DNA from: an uncultured Eubacteriales bacterium
GTDB lineage: Bacteria; Bacillota; Clostridia; Oscillospirales; Butyricicoccaceae
Assembly (NCBI GenBank): GCA_905199135.1
Contig: CAJKFC010000098.1
Location: 1-6,700, forward strand
Direction: 5' to 3'
DNA length: 6,700 nt
Both the position numbers and the translations under genes were made by a program. The notes below the pieces were generated by a model. That model saw nothing but the letters and a program-made list of their open reading frames with translations. It was not told where the DNA came from and ran no database searches. Below are positions 1-6,569 of the stretch, piece after piece (position 1 is the stretch's first letter; every line of letters starts with the position of its first letter).

Positions 1-1926
1 CTGGACCTGCGCAACCCGGAGGTAAAGAACAACATCATCCTCCGGTGCAGCGTGGTGGCCGCCCTGCGGCAGGCCATGCTGGGCGAGACCGAAAAAATCT
101 CCCGGACCTCTTATCTTTAAATCCTCCTGGGCTATCTCAAAGCCGTTGTCGGTTTTTTCCATGATTTTCAGTCTCGGAGTTTTGCTGTGACTGACCAGTA
201 TGCAGTAGGACTGTCTCGGACCTCTGCCTACTCTGCCTCGCAGCTGATGAAGCTGAGAGAGACCGAAGCGCTCGGCGTTGCGCACTATCATAAGAGTAGC
301 GTTTGGCACATCAACGCCGACTTCTATTACGGTGGTGGAAACCAGAATATCGGTTTCGCCCGATTTGAATGAGGACATGATGGCCTGTTTTTCGGCCGCC
401 TTGAGCTTTCCGTGAAGCATTGCGACCTTGAGGTCGGGAAATACCTTTCTGAGCTTTTCAGAATATGCTTCGGCGCTCAAAAGATCCGATTCCTCATTTT
501 CGAGGGCGAGAGGACAGACGATATACACCTGCCCTTTTTGGTCGGCCTGCTTGCGGATAAAGGCGAAAAGACGCTGATCGTAGCTTTCGTCGACGGCATA
601 GGTCTCGATTTTCTGTCTGCCGGGAGGCAGCTCGTCTATGAGAGAGACATCGAGCTCTCCGTAAATTATGAGGTTAAGTGTGCGGGGGATAGGGGTTGCC
701 GACATGACGAGTGTATGGCTTTCGGTACCTCTTTTGCCGAACTTTTCCCTCTGAGCCACACCGAAACGGTGCTGTTCGTCGACTACGAAAAGGGCGGCGT
801 TTTTAAACTCCACATCGTCCTGCAAAAGGGTATGGGTACCTATGAGGACATCTATCTCACCCGATTTGAGAGCCTGTTTTATGCGCTCTTTTTCTTTTTT
901 GGTGGTGCTGCCCACCAAAAGCTCTATTTTAGCTCCGAAATGGGAGAGCAGCTTTGACATATATCCGAAATGCTGGGTGGCGAGAAGCTCTGTGGGTGCG
1001 ATGACCGACGACTGATAGCCGTTTAAAAAGGACAGATACACAGCGGCGGCAGCTACGACGGTCTTGCCCGAGCCGACATCGCCCTGCACGAGACGGTTCA
1101 TGGGAATACCGCTGTACATATCGCCGAAAATTTCGTTTATCGTGCGCTTTTGAGCTCCTGTCAGCTCAAAGGGCAGCTTTTCAAGAAAGGGATTTAAGGA
1201 TATGACCTTCATTTTCGGGGCGCTGCCAGCTTTGAGATTGGATTTTATCTGAGACAGAGCGGCGGAGTAGACCGTCAGCTCATTAAAAGAAAGACGGGCG
1301 GAAGCTTTTTTGGCGTCTTCCGCACTTTGAGGAAAATGGACTGATCTCACTGCGCTGTCCAAAGAGATGAGGTCATAGTGCTTTAGGACATCGGACGGCA
1401 TGAAATCCTCTATAAAACTCTCCCTGTCCAGGGCTTTTGCCACGATATCTGCCATAAAATTTCGGCTTATACCCTCGGTAAGATGGTATACGGGGAGGAT
1501 TTTTCCGCTTATTTTGCCCTTACCGACCGCTTCAAATTCGGGATTTACAAGCTGATAGGACGAGCCGAAAACCGTGACTCTGCCGAAAAAGACATATTCC
1601 TTGCCCATTTCAAGCTGCCTATCTACATACGGTCTGTTGAAAAAGACCAGCTCCGCTCCGTCCCAGTCGTCAAAGATACGGCATTTGGTAACATGTCTTC
1701 TGCCCGGCAGAATGGCCTTTTTCGGCCTTGTGCCGACGGTGGCTCTTATGCATACCGAGTAGGGCAGGGAAAAGGCTTCGGCTATGCCGAAAAGCTTTGT
1801 CCTGTCCTCATAGGCTCTCGGCACGGTGAACAAAAGGTTGCCGACGGTGTCTATGCCCATGGAAGACAGGGCTTTGCGCTTTACTTCGCCCACGCCTTTC
1901 AAAACTCCTACACTGTCTGAAAGCAT
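1..1926 (-). CDS. recG: ATP-dependent DNA helicase RecG (3' end cut off by the window)
   Basis: RecG is a superfamily 2 DNA translocase that binds branched DNA, reverses stalled replication forks and migrates Holliday junctions in the cytoplasm. I translated this frame by hand. It is open for 642 codons, from an ATG at 1924-1926 preceded by a strong GAGGAGGA site, to the window edge. The N-terminus (LKGVGEVKRKALSSMGIDTV, then LLFTVPRAYEDR) is the RecG wedge-domain start. Helicase motifs follow in order: Walker A GDVGSGKT (residues 282-289), DEQH box (383-386) in VVDEQHRFGVAQ, motif III SATPIPRT (409-416), and motif VI QLRGRVGRG (561-569). RGPGDFFG and QHGLP, at about 606-620, are the conserved C-terminal RecG segment. 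The family is usually about 680 residues, so some 35-40 should lie outside. Residue 615 is Ala where the family usually has Arg (FFGxRQ), and residues 621-642 do not match RecG clearly. It lies downstream of proS on the same strand, after a hairpin. Confidence 0.95.
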   Translation of the reverse strand, partial: MLSDSVGVLKGVGEVKRKALSSMGIDTVGNLLFTVPRAYEDRTKLFGIAEAFSLPYSVCIRATVGTRPKKAILPGRRHVTKCRIFDDWDGAELVFFNRPYVDRQLEMGKEYVFFGRVTVFGSSYQLVNPEFEAVGKGKISGKILPVYHLTEGISRNFMADIVAKALDRESFIEDFMPSDVLKHYDLISLDSAVRSVHFPQSAEDAKKASARLSFNELTVYSAALSQIKSNLKAGSAPKMKVISLNPFLEKLPFELTGAQKRTINEIFGDMYSGIPMNRLVQGDVGSGKTVVAAAAVYLSFLNGYQSSVIAPTELLATQHFGYMSKLLSHFGAKIELLVGSTTKKEKERIKQALKSGEIDVLIGTHTLLQDDVEFKNAALFVVDEQHRFGVAQREKFGKRGTESHTLVMSATPIPRTLNLIIYGELDVSLIDELPPGRQKIETYAVDESYDQRLFAFIRKQADQKGQVYIVCPLALENEESDLLSAEAYSEKLRKVFPDLKVAMLHGKLKAAEKQAIMSSFKSGETDILVSTTVIEVGVDVPNATLMIVRNAERFGLSQLHQLRGRVGRGPRQSYCILVSHSKTPRLKIMEKTDNGFEIAQEDLKIRGPGDFFGLAQHGLPQGGHHAAPEDDVVLYLRVAQVQ

Positions 1927-1950
1927 AATTTCCTCCTCTCCTTAAATTCA

Positions 1951-1980
1951 GAAAAAGGGCATCTTGCGACGCCCTTCTTC
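1951..1980 (-). terminator. Weak intrinsic terminator or attenuating hairpin between proS and recG
   Basis: Read on the minus strand, AAGGGC (1976-1971) pairs with GCCCTT (1960-1955) around a 10-base loop, and the 3' arm runs into TTTC. The stem is 6 bp, with G-U and A-U pairs able to extend it. It starts 11 bases after the proS stop and ends about 25 bases before the recG start codon, leaving no room for a full promoter between the hairpin and recG. I therefore infer partial termination with readthrough into recG. The U-tract is short because most of its Us can also pair in the stem, so the strength is uncertain. Confidence 0.5.
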
Positions 1981-1991
1981 AAAGCATTTCA

Positions 1992-3418
1992 CTAATATGC
2001 AATACCGTAGACCACCATGTACTTGGCAGGCTTTCCGCAGACAGGGCAGACATCGGAGATGTGCTCCTGTTCAAAGGGCATACATCTTGAGGGCATGCCT
2101 GTAACTTCCTTTACCTTCTCCTCGCAGGCCTCGTCGCCGCACCACATAGCCTTGACAAAACGGGGCTTTTCGGAGATATCCTGCTTCATCTCCTCGAGAG
2201 TTGTGGCGCTCACTGTGTTGGCCTCCATGTTGGCCTTGGCCTTTTCGAAGATCGCCTTGGCGAAATCGTCGAGCATTGTCTTTATGCTGTCTGTGAGGTT
2301 GTCGAGAGAAACAACTGTCTTTTCACGGTTGTCGCGTCTTACCAGTACACAGGCGTTGTTCTCTATGTCTCTCGGGCCGATCTCGAGACGGACGGGAACG
2401 CCTTTCATCTCATATTCGGCATATTTCCAGCCGACAGTGTTGTCGGTTGTATCGACCTTTACTCTTATGCCGGCCTTTTTGAGGACATCGGCAACTTCCA
2501 TAGCCTTTTCGGTTACGCCGGGCTTGTGAGCCGCGACGGGAATTATGACAACCTGAATGGGAGCTATGGCGGGGGGAAGAACAAGACCGCTGTCGTCTCC
2601 GTGAGTCCGATGAGACGGGTGGAAATGCCCCACGAAGTCTCGTGGGCGTAAGATGTTCCGCCCTCGCGGTTGGCAAAGGTGATGTCAAAGGCCTTGGCAA
2701 AACCGTCGCCGAAATAGTGGGAGGTACCGCTCTGAAGAGCCTTGCCGTCGTGCATCATGGCCTCGATAGTATAGGTCTCCATGGCACCTGCGAACTTTTC
2801 GCGGTCGGTCTTTCTGCCCTTGATGACAGGCATGCAGAGGTATTTTTCAGCAAGCTCGGCGTAAAAGTCGAGAATACGGAGTGTTTCCTCTCTGGCTTCC
2901 TGCTCTGTCTCGTGGACAGTGTGACCTTCCTGCCACCAGAACTCACGGGTTCTGAGGAAGGGTCTTGTGGATTTTTCCCATCTTACAACCGAGCACCACT
3001 GATTGTAGAGCTTGGGTAGATCTCTCCAGGAGTGAACTATGTGGGAGAAATGCTCACAGAAAAGGGTCTCGGAAGTGGGGCGGACGCAAAGTCTCTCCTC
3101 GAGCTTTTCGCTGCCGCCGTGGGTGACCCATGCGACTTCGGGAGCAAAACCTTCGACATGGTCTTTTTCTCTCTGCAGAAGGCTTTCGGGAATGAATATG
3201 GGCATGGCCACATTTTCGTGGCCGCACTCTTTGATCATACCGTCGAATATCTTCTGTATATTTTCCCATATGGCCTGGGCGTAGGGGCGGAGGATTACGC
3301 AGCCCTTCATGGAAGAGTAGTCGCAAAGCTCGGCCTTTTTAACGATGTCGGTGTACCACTGGGCAAAGTCCTCGTCTCTCGAGGTGATCGCCGTGACTAA
3401 TTTTTTCTCCTGTGCCAT
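1992..3418 (-). pseudogene. proS: Prolyl-tRNA synthetase (archaeal/short type), disrupted by an internal frameshift
   Basis: ProRS is a class II synthetase that charges tRNA-Pro with proline using ATP. The 5' part (3418 to about 2606, 271 good residues) carries motif 1 (about residues 38-85), the PTSET loop (114-118), motif 2 around RWEKSTRPFLRTREF (146-160) and GTSHYFG (231-237). The 3' part, in another frame (about 2606-1992, 204 residues), carries THGDDSGLVLPP, the anticodon-binding domain (GWKYAEYEMKGVP, EIGPRDIEN) and the C-terminal Cys-rich zinc-like domain ending in Tyr, as in this ProRS type. The frames meet at 2604-2608, between STRLIG and THGDD, where relatives have four more residues (pattern GxIM). 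A 13-nt deletion explains both the shift and the missing residues; restoring it gives 479 residues, the usual family length. As read, translation stops at 2564 after 284 residues. The only start for the second half is a GTG at 2633 with no convincing ribosome site. The ATG overlaps the thrS stop as TAATG, with AAGGAGAAG upstream (3427-3435). It could be a real mutation or a sequence error. Confidence 0.92.
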
Positions 3419-5358
3419 TAGTTTATCTTCTCCTTGATTTCTCTGTCAATTTTATTTAAGAATTCGCCGATGGACATATTTGTCGTCTCACCTGTCTTTC
3501 TGTCTCTGACGGCAAGAGTATTAGCTTCTGCTTCCTTGTCGCCGAGAACCAGCATGTAGGGAACCTTTTCAAGCTGAGCCTGACGGATCTTGTAGCCGAC
3601 CTTTTCACTTCTCGAGTCGAGCTCGCATCTTACGTCCATGTTCTGAAGCTTTTTCATGATCTCCTTGGAGTAGTCCAAAGTTCTGTCTGTGATGGGAAGT
3701 ATACGAACCTGCTCTGGAGCCATCCATACGGGCAGCGCGCCTGCGTATTTCTCAAGAAGCAGGGCGAGAGTACGCTCGTAGCAGCCTATCGATGTGCGGT
3801 GGAGAACATAGGGATACTTCTTGGAGCCGTCCTTGTCGATATATTCCATGCCGAATTTTTCGGCGAGAGTAAAGTCAATCTGAACAGTTATGAGAGTATC
3901 CTCCTTGCCGTGGACATTCTTTATCTGAATGTCGAGCTTGGGGCCGTAGAAGGCGGCGTCGCCGTCAACTTCCTTGTACTTGATTCCGAGAGAATCGAGT
4001 ATGCTCTTCATCTCGGACTGAACTGCATCCCACTGTTCCTTTGTACCGATGTATTTTTCCTTGTCGTTTTCGTCCCACTTGGAGAACTGATAGGAGACAT
4101 CGTCGGCAAGACCGACAGTTTCGAGCATATATTTGGCGAGAGATACACAGCCCTCAAACTCGTCCTTGAGCTGGTCGGGGCGGCAGGCAATGTGACCTTC
4201 GGAAATCGTGAACTGGCGGACGCGGATAAGACCGTGCATTTCACCGCTGTCCTCGTTTCTGAAGAGGGTGGATGTCTCATTGTATCTCAGGGGCAGATCT
4301 CTGTAAGAGCGCATCTCGTTGAGGTAAGCCTGGAACTGGAAGGGGCATGTCATGGGACGAAGGGCGAAAACTTCGGCGTTTTCGTCGTCGGGGTCACCCA
4401 GAACAAACATGCCGTCGCGGTAGTGATCCCAGTGTCCGGAGATCTTGTAGAGATCGCGTTTTGCCATGTAGGGAGTCTTTGTCAAGAGATAGCCTCTCTT
4501 CTGCTCCTCGTCCTCGACGAAACGCTGGAGAATCTGGACAACTCTTGCACCCTTGGGCAGGAGTATCGGCAGACCCTGACCGATTACATCGACGGTTGTG
4601 AAGTATTTGAGCTCACGGCCTATCTTGTTGTGGTCGCGCTTTTTGGCCTCTTCCATGGCCTCAATATAGGCGTCGAGGTCGGCTTTCTTCATAAATGCCG
4701 TGCCGTATATTCTCTGGAGCATCTTTCTGCTGCTGTCGCCGCGCCAGTATGCGCCTGTGGCGGAGAGAAGCTTGAATGCTTTGATCCTGCCTGTGTCGGG
4801 AAGGTGGGGACCTGCGCAGAGGTCTGTGAACTCGCCCTGAGTATAGAAGGAGATTTCCTCACCCTCGGGGAGATCCTCGATGAGCTCTACCTTATAGGGT
4901 TCGTTTTTCTCTTTCATAAAGGCGATGGCGTCTTCTCTGGGAAGAGTGGAGCGGACTATGGGGAGAGCTTCCTTGATGATCTTCTTCATCTCGGCCTCGA
5001 TTTTCTCAAGGTGCTCGGGAGTGAAAGTGATATCGCTGTCAAAGTCGTAGTAGAAGCCGTTTTCAATGGCGGGGCCTATGGCAAAATGAGTGTTGGGGTA
5101 AAGTCTCTTTACAGCCTGAGCCATGACATGAGCTGCCGAGTGACGGAGAGTCCATCTGCCGCCTTCGCTGTCAAATGTCAGTATGTTGAGATCGTCGCCG
5201 TCTTTGAGAACGGTTGTCAGATCGGAAAGATTGCCGTTTATCTCGCAGGCGAGAGCCGCTCTTGCAAGACCTTCCGAAAGCTGTTTTGCGGCGTCGAGAG
5301 CCGTCGATCCCTCTGGGACGGAAAGGCTCGAGCCGTCTTTTAATTTGATGTTGAGCAT
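3418..5358 (-). CDS. thrS: Threonyl-tRNA synthetase
   Basis: ThrRS attaches threonine to tRNA-Thr and removes mischarged serine. The 646-residue length is normal for the full bacterial enzyme. Domains in order: TGS domain (1 to about 62); the editing domain with its metal-site residues H73 and H77 in HSAAH and C181 and H185 in CAGPH; the class II catalytic core (about 245-540) with motif 2 at R367-E369 and RVRQF (379-383) and motif 3 Arg528 in GCYER; and the HGTP anticodon-binding domain (about 548-646). The three catalytic zinc ligands are present: C338 (TCPFQ), H389 (EGHIAC) and H520 (VLHRTSIG). The core follows the clostridial-type variant (RPMTCPF, YNETSTLFRNEDSGEMHG) rather than the E. 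coli wording (MNCPGH, AEFG). The start is set by AAAGGAG (5368-5374), 9 bases before the ATG, and by the TGS domain beginning at once. The gene follows its own T-box leader and overlaps proS by one base. Confidence 0.98.
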   Translation of the reverse strand: MLNIKLKDGSSLSVPEGSTALDAAKQLSEGLARAALACEINGNLSDLTTVLKDGDDLNILTFDSEGGRWTLRHSAAHVMAQAVKRLYPNTHFAIGPAIENGFYYDFDSDITFTPEHLEKIEAEMKKIIKEALPIVRSTLPREDAIAFMKEKNEPYKVELIEDLPEGEEISFYTQGEFTDLCAGPHLPDTGRIKAFKLLSATGAYWRGDSSRKMLQRIYGTAFMKKADLDAYIEAMEEAKKRDHNKIGRELKYFTTVDVIGQGLPILLPKGARVVQILQRFVEDEEQKRGYLLTKTPYMAKRDLYKISGHWDHYRDGMFVLGDPDDENAEVFALRPMTCPFQFQAYLNEMRSYRDLPLRYNETSTLFRNEDSGEMHGLIRVRQFTISEGHIACRPDQLKDEFEGCVSLAKYMLETVGLADDVSYQFSKWDENDKEKYIGTKEQWDAVQSEMKSILDSLGIKYKEVDGDAAFYGPKLDIQIKNVHGKEDTLITVQIDFTLAEKFGMEYIDKDGSKKYPYVLHRTSIGCYERTLALLLEKYAGALPVWMAPEQVRILPITDRTLDYSKEIMKKLQNMDVRCELDSRSEKVGYKIRQAQLEKVPYMLVLGDKEAEANTLAVRDRKTGETTNMSIGEFLNKIDREIKEKIN

Positions 5359-5397
5359 AGCTGCTTTCTCCTTTATATGATGATATTTTTTGATAAT

Positions 5398-5426
5398 AAA
5401 AAAACGCCCCTGTAAATACAGAGGCG
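5398..5426 (-). terminator. T-box intrinsic terminator upstream of thrS
   Basis: On the minus strand, CGCCTCTGTA (5426-5417) pairs with TACAGGGGCG (5414-5405), with one G-U pair and a very short loop, followed directly by seven Ts (5404-5398). It lies about 40 bases before the thrS start codon. Its 5' arm contains the CTCTG needed by the competing antiterminator, so it should form when tRNA-Thr is fully charged. Confidence 0.93.
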
Positions 5427-5640
5427 AATAAAAATCCGTGGTCCCACTCTGATTGCATGTCGAAAGACATACCGCTCAGTACCATATAACGGTGGAAACC
5501 GTCGCCGTTTGTTACCACAGCGATTCTCGGAGATCGGTAAGAATCTTCAAAAACAGGCAGCGCTCTCAGCAAATACGCCGCTTCTCTGGTGTTTCTGTCG
5601 CAAGATTCCCATGTTCTCGTCACAGAATTTCAATATAAAC
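5398..5640 (-). promoter_or_regulatory. T-box riboswitch leader for thrS (Thr, specifier ACC)
   Basis: A T-box RNA senses uncharged tRNA: the specifier loop reads the anticodon and a bulge pairs with the free NCCA end, which blocks a terminator. On the minus strand, the T-box sequence AGAGTGGGACCACGGA (5450-5435) matches the family consensus AGGGUGGNACCGCGG. Upstream lies Stem I with AGAGA and CTGAGAG. A helix GAATCTT/AAGATTC (5608-5602 with 5547-5541) sits above a loop, and GAGA/TCTC (5618-5615 with 5533-5530) below it. The 3' side of that loop, TTACCGA, contains ACC, a threonine codon (5538-5536), which agrees with the downstream gene. Hairpins at 5489-5502 and 5455-5472 precede the T-box; the latter is a good Stem III. 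For the antiterminator, CAGAG (5451-5447) can pair with CTCTG (5423-5419), which is also part of the terminator's 5' arm, so the two folds exclude each other. The fold was made by eye; the T-box identity is much surer than each helix. Confidence 0.93.
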
Positions 5641-5652
5641 CTATTTGAGACA

Positions 5653-5681
5653 ATGATATCACAATTAAATGATATTGTCAA
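5653..5681 (-). promoter_or_regulatory. Promoter of the thrS-proS(-recG) unit
   Basis: On the minus strand, TTGACA (5681-5676) and TATCAT (5658-5653) are separated by exactly 17 bases, a near-consensus sigma-A type promoter. Transcription should start near 5646, giving a leader of roughly 290 bases before thrS, which is right for a T-box leader. Its -35 overlaps the -35 of the rightward promoter. Confidence 0.85.
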
Positions 5682-5703
5682 GCACCAAAAATTGTGATAT
5701 TAT
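5675..5703 (+). promoter_or_regulatory. Promoter of the pyridoxal kinase-DUF2200 unit
   Basis: TTGTCA (5675-5680) and TATTAT (5698-5703) are separated by 17 bases. Transcription should start near 5710, about 30 bases before the ATG at 5741. The -35 shares five of its six positions with the thrS -35 on the other strand, so polymerase should not occupy both promoters at once. Confidence 0.8.
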
Positions 5704-5740
5704 TGTTTTGACTTATTTTGATGAAAAGAGGACTTATGAT

Positions 5741-6559
5741 ATGATACATGTTCCGAGAGTCTGCGCCTTTCATGATATGGCGGGATACGGCAAATGCGCC
5801 CTCACTGTGGTAATTCCCGTAATGTCCGCCTGCGGCGTCGAGGTGTGTCCCGTGCCGACGGCAAATCTTTCGACAAACACCAGTATAAAAGGGTTTCAGA
5901 TGACCGATTTTACCGAAAACATACCGCAGTATCTCAAACACTGGGCCGATATAGGGGTCAAGCTCGACGGAATTTACAGCGGCTTTTTAGGCTCTGCCGA
6001 GCAGATAGACATGGTGGCAGAGATGAAGAAAACATTCAATCCGCCGCTTTTTGTAATAGATCCTGTCATGGGAGACAACGGCAAGAGATATAAGACATTT
6101 GACGATTTTATGTGCGGCAAGATGAAGGAGATAGCCAAAAGCGCCGATGTCATAACCCCCAATCTCACAGAGGCCATGATACTTACAGACGGAGATTACG
6201 GTTCTTTTGTCGTCACCGAGGAAAATCTCAAAGATGTGTGTCTCAAAATACAAGAACTCGGAGCGAAGAGCGTCGTGCTTACGGGAGCGCCATACGGAGA
6301 TGAGCTTTGGACGGCAGTCCTCGATAAAAACGGCTTATTTGATATTGTAAGACAGAAAAAACTGCCGATAAATATGCACGGCACAGGCGATACCTTTACA
6401 AGCGTGCTGTGCGGAAAGATGCTGACAGGCAAAAGCCTTTTGGAATCGGCGCAGATTGCCGCCGACTTTGTGTCATATGCCATGGAGTATTCCTACGGTG
6501 TGGAGGACTATATAGTAAGGGGCGTGGTCTTTGAGCCTCTTCTCCATAAATTGAGATAG
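5741..6559 (+). CDS. pdxK: Pyridoxal/pyridoxamine kinase (PfkB/ribokinase superfamily)
   Basis: This enzyme phosphorylates B6 vitamers with ATP, feeding the salvage route to pyridoxal 5'-phosphate in the cytoplasm. The product is 272 residues, typical of the family. The N-terminal HDMAGYGKCALTV (11-23) followed by VPTANLSTNT (38-47) is the substrate-side signature of the clostridial pyridoxamine kinase group. FVIDPVMGDNG (104-114) and ITPNLTEA (138-145) are PdxK/PdxY motifs, and HGTGDTF (213-219) is the anion hole with the probable catalytic base Asp217. I chose ATG 5741 because AAAGAGG (5725-5731) lies at good spacing and the family sequence begins there. An upstream in-frame start at 5669 would lie before the promoter's -10. 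An ATG at 5736 is out of frame. A related activity on hydroxymethylpyrimidine cannot be excluded, because that kinase shares the fold. The next gene starts 10 bases after the stop. Confidence 0.92.
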   Translation: MIHVPRVCAFHDMAGYGKCALTVVIPVMSACGVEVCPVPTANLSTNTSIKGFQMTDFTENIPQYLKHWADIGVKLDGIYSGFLGSAEQIDMVAEMKKTFNPPLFVIDPVMGDNGKRYKTFDDFMCGKMKEIAKSADVITPNLTEAMILTDGDYGSFVVTEENLKDVCLKIQELGAKSVVLTGAPYGDELWTAVLDKNGLFDIVRQKKLPINMHGTGDTFTSVLCGKMLTGKSLLESAQIAADFVSYAMEYSYGVEDYIVRGVVFEPLLHKLR

Positions 6560-6569
6560 TGAGGTCTTT

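Larger units (their letters stand above)
5650..5706. repeat. 57-bp dyad-symmetric element holding both divergent promoters
   Basis: The arms 5650-5666 and 5690-5706 are inverted repeats of 17 bases with one mismatch (5655 against 5701); the inner 11 bases (ATATCACAATT / AATTGTGATAT) match perfectly. The centre, TTGTCAA-like 5675-5681, is itself symmetric about position 5678. Both -10 boxes lie in the arms and both -35 boxes in the centre. It may be an operator, a mirrored promoter, or the product of an inverted duplication; the sequence alone does not decide. Confidence 0.85.

Noticed and set aside
1..120. A possible plus-strand CDS end (40 codons, stop at 118-120)
   Set aside because: The minus strand encodes RecG motifs RGPGDFFG and QHGLP over 67-108, and the forward peptide matches no family I recognise. 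The GC-rich third positions can be a by-product of Gly, Ala, Pro, His and Gln codons on the other strand. It is kept only as a finding about the edge.
412..1920. Plus-strand open frames of 181 and 145 codons (412-957 and 1483-1920)
   Set aside because: Both are antisense to the RecG frame, which is uninterrupted and carries the helicase motifs across these positions.
1992..2633. Second half of proS as an independent gene starting at GTG 2633
   Set aside because: There is no convincing ribosome site. The first ten residues are out-of-frame translation of the STRLIG region, and the rest is simply the ProRS C-terminal part.
3799..5343. A 514-codon open frame on the plus strand, opposite thrS
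   Set aside because: It lies wholly antisense to a thrS gene with every expected motif, resembles no family I know and has no ribosome site or promoter. It is a codon-use shadow.
5523..5548. Hairpin GATTCT/AGAATC in the thrS leader as a separate terminator or operator
   Set aside because: It has no U-tract, and it lies in T-box Stem I, where it is an alternative pairing of the specifier-loop region.
5171..5623. A 150-codon minus-strand frame through the thrS leader
   Set aside because: It covers the T-box and its terminator and continues out of frame into thrS. The leader is structural RNA with a clear T-box consensus.
5669..5740. N-terminal extension of the pyridoxal kinase from ATG 5669
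   Set aside because: The added residues lie upstream of the mapped -10 and the expected transcript start, and are not part of the family. ATG 5741 has the ribosome site.
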